Positions 57,331 through 64,000 of a stretch of 64,000 nt of DNA are shown here, in pieces. Positions within the stretch are counted from its first letter, which is position 1; each line of letters begins with the position of its first letter. Source of the stretch: JAVDCA01 sp035293985 (GTDB lineage Bacteria > Pseudomonadota > Alphaproteobacteria > Rhizobiales > Xanthobacteraceae); the NCBI GenBank assembly GCA_035293985.1, contig DATGLS010000012.1, forward strand, positions 124,001 to 188,000, in the 5' to 3' direction. The notes beneath the pieces are model-generated. The model was not told the origin of the DNA, searched no databases, and was given only the letters and a program-made list of their open reading frames with translations. A program made the translations under genes and the position numbers.

Positions 57331-57894
57331 ATGCCCGGCATCGACGAGTCGAAATCCTTCATTCCCCTGCGCATCGCGGTGCTCACCGTGTCCGACACAC
57401 GCGCGCTCGCCGACGACAAGTCGGGCGCCACTCTCATCGAGCGCATCGAGAAGGCCGGGCACTCGGTTGCGGCGCGCGCGATCGTTACCGATGACGTCGA
57501 GAAGATCCGCGCCCAAGTGAAAACCTGGATCGCCGATGCGGCGGTCGACGTGGTGATCTCCACCGGCGGCACCGGCTTCACCGGGCGCGACGTGACGCCC
57601 GAAGCGCTCGAGCCACTGTTCGAGAAGCGCATGGACGGCTTCGCGACGCTCTTCCTGATCGTCAGCCACGCCAAGATCGGCACCTCGGCGATCCAGACGC
57701 GCGCGACCGCCGGCGTCGCCGGTGCCACATATATCTTCTGCCTGCCCGGCTCGCCCGGCGCCTGCCGCGATGCCTGGGACGAGATCCTGGTGCACCAGCT
57801 CGACTACCGCTATCGCCCATGCAACTTCGTCGAGATCATGCCGCGCCTCGACGAGCACCTGCGCCGCGCCAAGGCCCGGGGCGCGACCTTGTAG
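57331..57894 (+). CDS. moaB: Molybdenum cofactor biosynthesis protein B
   Basis: A 187-residue MoaB/MogA-fold protein that adenylylates molybdopterin before molybdenum insertion. It starts MPGIDESKSFIPLRIAVLTV and has the core ISTGGTGFTGRDVTPEAL, FLIVSHAKIGTSAIQTRATA and the end FCLPGSPGACRDAWDEIL. The start is set by ATG 57331, directly after the palindromic element. The next gene downstream, gntR, has its own operator-bearing promoter, so moaB is probably a single-gene unit. Confidence 0.93.
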   Translation: MPGIDESKSFIPLRIAVLTVSDTRALADDKSGATLIERIEKAGHSVAARAIVTDDVEKIRAQVKTWIADAAVDVVISTGGTGFTGRDVTPEALEPLFEKRMDGFATLFLIVSHAKIGTSAIQTRATAGVAGATYIFCLPGSPGACRDAWDEILVHQLDYRYRPCNFVEIMPRLDEHLRRAKARGATL

Positions 57895-57912
57895 GTGTGG
57901 TCTGAGACGGAT

Positions 57913-57926
57913 TGACCTAAAGGTCA
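57913..57926. promoter_or_regulatory. Palindrome TGACCT-AA-AGGTCA upstream of gntR
   Basis: Perfect 6-bp inverted repeat with 2-bp spacer, 43 bp before the gntR start; its left arm overlaps a TTGACC -35-like box. The same half-sites recur in the fumarase promoter at 62950-62975, so it is a likely GntR operator. Confidence 0.6.
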
Positions 57927-57969
57927 GTTTTATGACATTACAGCTCCCGTCGGGCACACGGGAACCGAG

Positions 57970-58716
57970 ATGTCTTCCAAAGCGTCCAAGACCGCGGTCG
58001 ATCTCAACCGCAGCGCCGTGGCGCGCTATATCCAGCTCGCCGGCCTGTTTCGCCGCCGCATCGATGCCGGCGAGTGGGCGGTCGACCAGCAGATTCCGAC
58101 CGTCGACGAGCTCGCGGCCGAATGCGGTGTGGCGCGCGCCACCATTCGCCAGGCGCTCGACATTCTCGAGAGCGAGCAGTTGATCGAGCGCTACCGCGCC
58201 AAGGGTACCTTCGTGCGGCAGCGGCGGCGCCCGCAGTTGTGGTGCGAGGTCGCGACCGACTGGTCGGGCCTGCTGCTTTCGCGCGAGCACGCCGTCATCG
58301 AGGTGTTGTCCGACGCTCGCCGCGAGCAGCCGCCCGACGTGCCTCATCCGATCGGCACGCTGGCACCGTCCTATCGACGACTGCGGCGGCGGCACTCGCG
58401 CCACGGCGCGCCGTTTCTGCTGGCCACCCTGCATATCGACGAGCGGCTGAGCGCGCGAGTGTCGAAGAAGGATCTGGAATCCAAGACTGCGCTGCGGCTG
58501 GTCTCCGACATCCCCGGCGTCAAGATCAACGACGCGCGCCAGACGCTCACCATCGGTACCGCCGACGTCGAGACCTCCAAGCTTCTCGATGTGCCGCTCA
58601 ACGAGCCGATCGCCATCGTGCACCGCTCGGTGGTCGACCGCTCCGGCTGCCTCGTCTTCATCGGCGAGGGGCTTTATCGCGGCGACATGGTCCGCATCGA
58701 CATGAAGCTCAGATAG
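57970..58716 (+). CDS. GntR-family regulator (HutC/UTRA subfamily)
   Basis: A 248-residue regulator. The N-terminal winged helix is ARYIQLAGLFRRRIDAGEWA, QQIPTVDELAAECGVARATI and RQALDILESEQLIERYRAKG. The C-terminal UTRA effector domain (about 85-245) contains PFLLATLHIDERLSAR and SKLLDVPLNEPIAIVHRSVV. It heads a run of same-strand catabolic genes (glutathione transferase, CoA-transferase, carboxymuconolactone decarboxylase, enoyl-CoA hydratase) and is the obvious local regulator. A palindrome in its own promoter suggests autoregulation. Confidence 0.93.
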   Translation: MSSKASKTAVDLNRSAVARYIQLAGLFRRRIDAGEWAVDQQIPTVDELAAECGVARATIRQALDILESEQLIERYRAKGTFVRQRRRPQLWCEVATDWSGLLLSREHAVIEVLSDARREQPPDVPHPIGTLAPSYRRLRRRHSRHGAPFLLATLHIDERLSARVSKKDLESKTALRLVSDIPGVKINDARQTLTIGTADVETSKLLDVPLNEPIAIVHRSVVDRSGCLVFIGEGLYRGDMVRIDMKLR

Positions 58717-58733
58717 TGGCCCGGGAGTTGTCG

Positions 58734-59342
58734 ATGAAGCTGCATTGGTCGCCGCGCTCGCCCTATGTGCGCAAGGTCATGGTGGCGGCCCACGAGACCG
58801 GCGTCGTCGAGCGCCTCGACTGCGTGCGCACCGTCGCCGCGATGGCGACGCCGCACAAGGAGCTGATGCTCGACAATCCGCTGAGCAAGATTCCGACCCT
58901 CGTGCTCGACGACGGCTCGCGGCTCTACGACTCGGTCGTCATCTGCGAGTATTTCGACGCGCTGCACGACGGACCCAAGTTGTTTCCCAGCGAGCCGCGG
59001 GCGCGCTGGACCGCGTTGCGGCGCCACGCGCTCGGCAATGGCCTGCTCGATGTCCTGATCTACTGGCGCAGCGAACGCCTGCGCGAGCAGCCCGCGCAAG
59101 CTTATCTCGATGCCTACGCCGTGAAGCAGCGCGCGACCGCCGACGCCCTCGAGAAGGAGGCTGCGGCGCTCGCGGCCACGCCGTTCGGCATCGGCCATAT
59201 CGCCATCGGATGCGCATTGTCCTATTCGGATTTCCGCTTCCCCGACATCGATTGGCGCCGCGATCACCCCGCGCTGGCGGAGTGGCACGCCGCTTTCTCG
59301 CAACGGCCGTCGGTGCGGGCGACCGCGTTCGCGGAGGGTTGA
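58734..59342 (+). CDS. Glutathione S-transferase family protein
   Basis: A 202-residue protein with a thioredoxin-like N-terminal domain (MKLHWSPRSPYVRKVMVAAH; Ser11 or nearby as thiol-activating residue, and NPLSKIPTLVLDDGSRLYDS binding the glutathione backbone) and an all-helical C-terminal domain. It may conjugate, isomerise or dehalogenate an intermediate. It starts 17 bp after gntR and its TGA is directly abutted by the ATG of the CaiB gene. Confidence 0.9.
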   Translation: MKLHWSPRSPYVRKVMVAAHETGVVERLDCVRTVAAMATPHKELMLDNPLSKIPTLVLDDGSRLYDSVVICEYFDALHDGPKLFPSEPRARWTALRRHALGNGLLDVLIYWRSERLREQPAQAYLDAYAVKQRATADALEKEAAALAATPFGIGHIAIGCALSYSDFRFPDIDWRRDHPALAEWHAAFSQRPSVRATAFAEG

Positions 59343-60551
59343 ATGGCCGGGCCCCTGTCGCATGTCCGCGTGCTCGATCTCAGCCGCATCCTGGCCGGCC
59401 CCTGGGCTGGGCAGATTCTCGCCGACCTCGGCGCCGACGTCATCAAGGTCGAGCGTCCTGACGTCGGCGACGACACCCGGTCGTGGGGACCGCCGTTCCT
59501 CGAGGACAAGGCCGGCCAGCCGACCCGCGAGGCCGGGTACTATCTCGCGGTCAATCGCGGCAAGCGCTCGATTACGCTCGATCTCGACAAGCCCGAGGGG
59601 CAGAGCGTTGTCCGCGCGCTCGCGGCGCGCTCGGACATCGTGTTGGAGAACTTCAAGGTCGGCACTCTCAAGCGGTTCGGCCTCGACTACGACGCGCTGA
59701 AAGCGGTCAATCCGCGGCTGATCTATTGCTCGGTCACCGGATTCGGGCAGACCGGCCCGAAGCGCGATGCGCCGGCCTATGATTTTATGATTCAAGCGAT
59801 GGGCGGCTTGATGAGCGTGACCGGCGAACCGGACGGCGTCCCGGGGGGCGGGCCCCAGAAGGTCGGGGTTCCGGTCACCGACCTCATGACGGGCATGTAC
59901 GCGGCCATCGCGGTGTTGGCCGCCCTGGCGCGGCGCGATGCGACCGGGCAAGGCGACTATATCGACATCGCCATGCTCGATGTTCAGGTCGGCTACCTCG
60001 CCAATCAGGCGATGAACTTTCTGGTGTCCGGTCGCCCGCCGCGGCGCAGCGGCAATGCTCACCCAAACATTCAGCCGCAGGACGTCTTCCCGTGTCGCGA
60101 CGGCCACATGGTGCTGGTGGTCGGCAACGACTCGCAGTTCGAGAAATTCTGCGCCGCGGTTGGCCGACCGGCGTGGCGCGACGACGAGCGCTTCCGCACC
60201 AATGCGGACCGGGTGCGCAATCGCGAGATCCTGAAGGCCATGATCGCGGAGGTCCTCGCCGAGCGCGACATGGGCGACTGGATCGCGCGCCTCGATGCCG
60301 CCGGCGTGCCGAGCGCGCCGATCAACACCGTGCCGATGGTATTCGACGATCCGCAGGTGCGGCATCGCGAGATGCTCCGCCATCTGCCGCATCCGCTCGC
60401 CGGCACCGTCCCGCAGGTCGTCAGCCCGATGCGCTTCCGGGAGGCGCCGCTGATGTTCGAGCGCCCGCCGCCGCTGCTCGGCCAGCATACCGACGAAATT
60501 CTCGCCGAGCTCGGCCTCGTGCCGGCCGACGCTCGCGCCACGAAGAACTGA
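59343..60551 (+). CDS. CaiB/BaiF family CoA-transferase
   Basis: A 402-residue type III CoA-transferase that moves CoA between carboxylic acids. It shows AGPLSHVRVLDLSRILAGPW, AGQILADLGADVIKVERPDV, the SITLDLDKPEGQSVVRALAA segment and VTGFGQTGPKRDAPAYDFMI, the last holding the catalytic-aspartate region, and ends with TDEILAELGL. The start codon abuts the preceding stop. The likely role is activation of a carboxylic acid for the downstream enoyl-CoA hydratase. Confidence 0.95.
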   Translation: MAGPLSHVRVLDLSRILAGPWAGQILADLGADVIKVERPDVGDDTRSWGPPFLEDKAGQPTREAGYYLAVNRGKRSITLDLDKPEGQSVVRALAARSDIVLENFKVGTLKRFGLDYDALKAVNPRLIYCSVTGFGQTGPKRDAPAYDFMIQAMGGLMSVTGEPDGVPGGGPQKVGVPVTDLMTGMYAAIAVLAALARRDATGQGDYIDIAMLDVQVGYLANQAMNFLVSGRPPRRSGNAHPNIQPQDVFPCRDGHMVLVVGNDSQFEKFCAAVGRPAWRDDERFRTNADRVRNREILKAMIAEVLAERDMGDWIARLDAAGVPSAPINTVPMVFDDPQVRHREMLRHLPHPLAGTVPQVVSPMRFREAPLMFERPPPLLGQHTDEILAELGLVPADARATKN

Positions 60552-60568
60552 CCGAGCAGGAGATACGC

Positions 60569-61129
60569 GTGCCGCGCATTCCGCTTCCGACGCCGGAGAC
60601 CATGACCGCGGAGCAGCGCCGCGTCTACGACGCCATCGTGAGCGGACCGCGCGGCACCCTGGTCGGTCCGCTGCGCGCCGCGCTGCATAACCCCGAGCTG
60701 GCCGACAAATGGCAGCAGCTCGGCGCGCTGCTGCGCTATCGCACCAGCTTGCCGGCCGAGATGAGCGAGGTCGCGATCCTCGTCACGGCGCGCCGCTGGA
60801 GCTGTCAGGTCGAATGGCACATGCATTCCATCGCGGCCGCCCAGGCCGGCATCACGGCTGACGTGATCGAGTCGATCAAGCAGAACCGCCGACCCGACGG
60901 GGCCAACGCGAGACAGCTCGCGATCCACGATTTCGCCGTCGAGCTGACCGCCAGAGGCACCGTCTCGCAGGACCGCTACGACCCGGTGCGCAGTGCGTGG
61001 GGCGAGGTCGGCGTGGTCGAGCTCACCGCGTTGATCGGCTACTACACCATGGTGGCGATGACGCTCAACGCGCACCAGATTCCGCTACCGGCCGGTGTTG
61101 CGCCGCCGCTGCCCGAGATTGCGGCGTGA
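60569..61129 (+). CDS. Carboxymuconolactone decarboxylase (CMD) family protein
   Basis: A 186-residue all-helical protein of the CMD/AhpD superfamily, from GTG 60569 (VPRIPLPTPETMTAEQRRVY) with AGGAG upstream. The core LPAEMSEVAILVTARRWSCQ and VEWHMHSIAAAQAGI is present, with one cysteine and a nearby histidine rather than the CxxC of AhpD, so peroxiredoxin activity is unlikely. Decarboxylation or hydration of a ring-cleavage product is plausible from context. Confidence 0.85.
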   Translation: MPRIPLPTPETMTAEQRRVYDAIVSGPRGTLVGPLRAALHNPELADKWQQLGALLRYRTSLPAEMSEVAILVTARRWSCQVEWHMHSIAAAQAGITADVIESIKQNRRPDGANARQLAIHDFAVELTARGTVSQDRYDPVRSAWGEVGVVELTALIGYYTMVAMTLNAHQIPLPAGVAPPLPEIAA

Positions 61130-61160
61130 GCGCCACGACTTGAGTGCCAAGGAGATGCCG

Positions 61161-61925
61161 ATGACCGACCTCGAGGTCGAGACGACCGACAAGATCGTCA
61201 CGGTGACGATCGACCGCCCGCCCGTCAACGCGTTGACGCTCGCGCTTTATGGGCAGATCGCCGACACGTTCGAGGCCATCGGCCGGCGCACCGACGTGCA
61301 CTGCGTCGTCCTCACCGGCCGCGGCACCCGCGCGTTCTGCGCCGGCCTCGATCTCAACGAGTTCCTCGCCGCGACGCCCGAGCAGGATCCGGAGCGCGCC
61401 GCCATCGTACGCCGCACGTTCAGCGCGGTGCGGCACTGCGCCCTCCCGGTCATTGCCGCCGTGAATGGCCCGGCGCTCGGCGCCGGTTGTGTTCTCGCAT
61501 CGGTCTGCGACATCCGCATCGCTGCGACCAACGCGACCTTCGGGCTGCCCGAGATCAATGTCGGCCGCTGCGGCGGCGGCGCCCATATCGGCCGGCACAT
61601 TCCGCAAGGCGCACTGCGCAAGATGTTCTTCACGGGACGGCCGATCGCGGCCGAGGAGGCGTGCCGGCTCGGGCTGGTCCAGGACGTCGTCGCGCCCGAT
61701 CAGCTGATGACGAGCGCGCTCGACCTCGCGCGGGTGATTTCCGTCAAGGCGCCGCTCGGGCTGCGCCTCGGCAAGCAGGCGCTCAATGAGATCGAGTTCA
61801 TGCCGGTCGAGGACGGCTATGCGCGCGAGCAGACCTACAGCACGCAGCTCATGCACACGCAGGATGCGCGCGAGGCGACCCGCGCGGTCGTCGAGAAGCG
61901 GCCGCCGGTGTTTCGTGGCGCGTGA
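61161..61925 (+). CDS. Enoyl-CoA hydratase/isomerase family protein
   Basis: A 254-residue crotonase-fold enzyme, starting MTDLEVETTDKIVTVTIDRP; the ATG at 61161 is six bases from CCAAGGAG while an ATG at 61155 directly abuts it. The oxyanion hole residues lie in RGTRAFCAGLDLNEF and VNGPALGAGCVLASVCDIRI, and GLPEINVGRCGGGAHIGRHI is in the active-site region with no clear glutamate pair, so hydratase versus isomerase or hydrolase is open. It is the last gene of the run before a convergent dehydrogenase. Confidence 0.92.
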   Translation: MTDLEVETTDKIVTVTIDRPPVNALTLALYGQIADTFEAIGRRTDVHCVVLTGRGTRAFCAGLDLNEFLAATPEQDPERAAIVRRTFSAVRHCALPVIAAVNGPALGAGCVLASVCDIRIAATNATFGLPEINVGRCGGGAHIGRHIPQGALRKMFFTGRPIAAEEACRLGLVQDVVAPDQLMTSALDLARVISVKAPLGLRLGKQALNEIEFMPVEDGYAREQTYSTQLMHTQDAREATRAVVEKRPPVFRGA

Positions 61926-61931
61926 GCGGCG

Positions 61932-62885
61932 TCAGCCGCGCGTCGCGTCGTGGAACGGCTGCTTTGCAAGGTATGCGGCGGTATCGCGCAGCATGCGGTC
62001 GATGATCGCGGCTCGGGTTTCGTGGGTGATGGAGGCGGAGTGAGGCTGCAGCACCACGTTGCCAAGCGCCAGGAAGCGCGGATCGATCCGCGGCTCGTCG
62101 GCGAACACATCGAGCGCCGCGCCGGCGATGCGGCCCTGTTCCAGCGCATCCAGCAGCGCCGCCTCATCGACCACCGAGCCGCGCGCGACGTTGACCAGGT
62201 AGCCGGCCGGCCCCAGCGCCTCCAGGGCCGCGGCACCGATCAAGTGGCGCGTGCCGGCGTCGCCGACGCAGGACAGCACCAGCACGTCCGCCGTGGCGGC
62301 GAGCTCGCGCGGATCGCCGACATACGTGTATGGCGCATCCGCCTGTTGTCGCCGGCCGTGATACGCGACCGTCATGCCGAGCGCGGTTGCGCGCGCCGCA
62401 ATGCTGCGGCCGATTTTGCCAAGCCCGACGATTCCCATGGTCTTGCCGGCGACGCGTGTCGACGGCGCCATGCGTTCCTTGAGCCAGCGGCCCGCCCGCA
62501 CGAAATGATCCGCCTCGACCACCCGTCGCATGATGGCGAAGGTCAAGGCAATCGCCGCCTCGGCGACGTCCTCGGTGAGCTCGTCGGGCGTGTGACACAC
62601 GGCGATGCCGCGGCGGCGCGCCGCCGCGAGATCGATGCGCTCCAGCCCGACGCCCTGCGACACGATGAGACCGAGATCGGGCACTGCTGCCATCATGGCC
62701 TCGTCGAAGCCGCGCATGCCGGTCGTCACCGCGACGTCGAATCCCGCAGTGGTCGCGAACGGACCGCTGGGCGCGCTCAAGGATGCATGATCGACGAGGT
62801 CGTAGGCGCGGTCGAACGCCGCGCGCAGGTCGGCCGGGATCGTCGCAACGACGAGGAGGCGGTGTCGGGGCTCTGCCATCGGCAA
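61932..62885 (-). CDS. D-2-hydroxyacid dehydrogenase
   Basis: A 317-residue NAD(P)-dependent dehydrogenase reducing 2-oxoacids such as glyoxylate or hydroxypyruvate. The Rossmann motif is GIVGLGKIGRSIAARA; the catalytic triad residues are the arginine in VNVARGSVVDEAALLDALEQ, a glutamate in FADEPRIDPRF and the histidine in LQPHSASIT. It converges with the enoyl-CoA hydratase gene (6-bp gap) and is divergent from the fumarase genes across 143 bp containing a GntR-type site, so it may share that regulation. Confidence 0.93.
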   Translation of the reverse strand: MPMAEPRHRLLVVATIPADLRAAFDRAYDLVDHASLSAPSGPFATTAGFDVAVTTGMRGFDEAMMAAVPDLGLIVSQGVGLERIDLAAARRRGIAVCHTPDELTEDVAEAAIALTFAIMRRVVEADHFVRAGRWLKERMAPSTRVAGKTMGIVGLGKIGRSIAARATALGMTVAYHGRRQQADAPYTYVGDPRELAATADVLVLSCVGDAGTRHLIGAAALEALGPAGYLVNVARGSVVDEAALLDALEQGRIAGAALDVFADEPRIDPRFLALGNVVLQPHSASITHETRAAIIDRMLRDTAAYLAKQPFHDATRG

Positions 62886-62942
62886 GCGTCCTCATGCGGC
62901 GATCGGCGCACCGTCTTGGGGTGGCATCCGCGATGGTCGATA

Positions 62943-62975
62943 TCGACAAAGGTCATATAGCTGGTATATTGACCT
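62943..62975 (+). promoter_or_regulatory. Fumarase promoter with GGTCA operator half-sites
   Basis: TCGACA (62943-62948), 16-bp spacer, TATATT (62965-62970). AGGTCA at 62950-62955 lies in the spacer and TGACCT at 62970-62975 overlaps the end of the -10. These are the half-sites seen close together upstream of gntR, here in the opposite order. Confidence 0.6.
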
Positions 62976-63028
62976 AAACGCAAGGGGCGCGACGGATCCC
63001 GGCCGAGGCACGGGGATGGAGAACGACG

Positions 63029-63895
63029 GTGTCGATCACCTATGCGCAGGTCAAGGCGGCGGCCGCCGAGCTCTACGGTGCCGCGCTCAAGAAGATCCCC
63101 GAGGATACCAAGGATGCGCTGCGGAACGCGGCCGATGCGGAGAGCAACGACGGCGCGAAGAAGATCCTTGCGATGATGATCAGAAGCGCGCAGGCCGCGG
63201 AGAGCTCCAGCCGTCACGTCTGCTCCGACGCCGGCATCCCGACCTATTTCGTCAGGATCGGCACCGCGGCGCGGCTCGATGGCAGCATCCGGCAGGCGAT
63301 CTCCGACGGCTTCGACCATCTCGTCGCCACGATCGAGCCGCCGATCCTCAAGCACGTCACCAACCCGTTGACGCTCGAGCGCGGCTACAAGGGCAAGGAC
63401 ATGCCGATCGTCAGTTTCGATCTGGTGGACGATGCCGACTACGTCGAGATCACCTGCTCCCCGAAGGCGCTCGGTTCCGGCCGCTGGGCGGCACTGGAGA
63501 TCTTCAGCTTCCCGACCCTCGACGTCATCGAGAAATACGTCATGGACTGCGTCCTGCGCGCCGGCTCGCAGCATTGCCCCCCGGTGGTGATCGGCGTCGG
63601 CATCGGCGGCACCTTCGACCACTGTGCCAAGATCGCCAAGCTCGCGACGCTGCGGCCGTTTGGCAAGACCAACCCGGAACCGATCCTCGCCGCCATGGCG
63701 CGCTTGCTGCAGGCGGTGAACCGGACCGGCTTCGGCCCGATGGGCACCGGCGGCGACACAACGGCGCTCGCCGTCCACGTCGAGTACGCCTCCGGCCATG
63801 GCTTCACGCCGGTGGCAGTCTGCTTCAACTGCTGGATCAACCGGCGCGCCGCGATGCGCATCTATAATGACGGCCGCGTCGAGCGCTTCGAATAG
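63029..63895 (+). CDS. Class I fumarate hydratase/tartrate dehydratase alpha subunit
   Basis: A 288-residue subunit of an iron-sulfur hydro-lyase (FumA N-terminal/TtdA type), from GTG 63029 with GGAG upstream. Cluster cysteines are seen in SSRHVCSDAGIPTYFV, TFDHCAKIAKLATL and VCFNCWINRRA, and the conserved GVGIGGTFD and GPMGTGGDTTALAV are present. It acts with the beta subunit that follows 10 bp later. Fumarate, tartrate or mesaconate may be the substrate; the catabolic context favours a dicarboxylate. The promoter upstream carries GntR-type half-sites. Confidence 0.93.
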   Translation: MSITYAQVKAAAAELYGAALKKIPEDTKDALRNAADAESNDGAKKILAMMIRSAQAAESSSRHVCSDAGIPTYFVRIGTAARLDGSIRQAISDGFDHLVATIEPPILKHVTNPLTLERGYKGKDMPIVSFDLVDDADYVEITCSPKALGSGRWAALEIFSFPTLDVIEKYVMDCVLRAGSQHCPPVVIGVGIGGTFDHCAKIAKLATLRPFGKTNPEPILAAMARLLQAVNRTGFGPMGTGGDTTALAVHVEYASGHGFTPVAVCFNCWINRRAAMRIYNDGRVERFE

Positions 63896-63905
63896 GGCAG
63901 CCGCG

Positions 63906-64000
63906 ATGGCCGAGGTCAAATCCGTGCGCCTGCCGACGTCGGAAGCCGACGTGCGCGCGCTGCGCGTCGGCGATTTCGTGCTGCTGTCCGGCGAGATCGT
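63906..64000 (+). CDS. Class I fumarate hydratase/tartrate dehydratase beta subunit, cut by the right edge
   Basis: The first 31 codons are visible, starting MAEVKSVRLPTSEADVRALR and continuing VGDFVLLSGEIV, the start typical of the FumA C-terminal/TtdB subunit. The gene runs off the window, and pairs with the alpha subunit 10 bp upstream. Confidence 0.85.
   Translation, partial: MAEVKSVRLPTSEADVRALRVGDFVLLSGEI

Noticed and set aside
58674..60488. 604-codon antisense frame over the CaiB gene
   Set aside because: Mirror of the codon bias of glutathione transferase and CaiB genes; no recognisable domain and no ribosome-binding site.

Overview
The window reads as a chromosomal segment of a high-GC alphaproteobacterium of the Hyphomicrobiales (Rhizobiales), probably near Bradyrhizobium, Rhodopseudomonas, Pseudolabrys or Xanthobacteraceae. 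The signs are a petA gene followed by a fused cytochrome b/c1 gene (fbcFH layout), a CcrM-type GANTC methyltransferase with GANTC sites and a CtrA-like box upstream, the order mutY-dciA-dsbA-smc, and several families of palindromic intergenic repeats of the kind common in these genomes. This placement is inference; no rRNA, tRNA, phage, insertion sequence or CRISPR array was seen. Both window edges cut genes.

Layout. 1-5.4 kb: a cut-off LuxR-like regulator, hemF, trmL, then the cytochrome bc1 operon. 5.5-8.6 kb: mtnP and apt (adenine salvage) enclosing a small eRF1-like protein and an orphan solute-binding protein. 8.6-13.6 kb: two MinD/ParA-like ATPases, an M48 protease with LemA, and an Rsm22-like methyltransferase. 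14-22.4 kb: a DUF-type protein, smc, dsbA, dciA, mutY and an SMP-30 lactonase. 22.4-24.3 kb is a decay zone: a frameshifted VapBC module with an intact operator, RidA, and two convergent genes (NTF2-like and MerR) that have lost their 3' ends at one junction. 24.4-26.3 kb: a DyP peroxidase/encapsulin nanocompartment operon. 26.4-29.3 kb: a ThDP enzyme, a monooxygenase-fold protein and FmdB.

29.4-40.4 kb is the most unusual block. A urea/short-amide ABC transporter (urtABCDE order) with formamidase FmdA and zinc-ribbon FmdB is transcribed leftwards. Divergent from it is a hybrid histidine kinase whose sensor is an entire NCS1-type permease followed by a cysteine-rich knot, and then a LuxR-type response regulator. 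Stacked palindromes lie between the two units. I infer an amide- or nucleobase-sensing regulatory system.

40.5-48.2 kb: a secreted protein, a MetE-like methyltransferase in one operon with a TRAP transporter, and a divergent MFS transporter with a PrpD-family dehydratase. 48.3-57.9 kb: a GIDE-domain membrane protein, a Ca2+/H+ antiporter, a TetR/YciI pair with operator, ccrM, a zinc metallopeptidase, a monooxygenase-fold protein, an MFS transporter, a cytochrome c-Vgb fusion and moaB. 57.9-64 kb: a GntR-controlled catabolic cluster (glutathione transferase, CaiB CoA-transferase, carboxymuconolactone decarboxylase, enoyl-CoA hydratase) next to a divergent 2-hydroxyacid dehydrogenase and a two-subunit class I fumarase cut by the right edge. 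A GGTCA motif recurs upstream of gntR and of the fumarase gene.

A recurring structural theme is that intergenic repeats supply stop codons and protein ends. A palindromic element beginning TAGGGTGGGC provides the TAG stop of mtnP, mutY, encapsulin and the ThDP enzyme.
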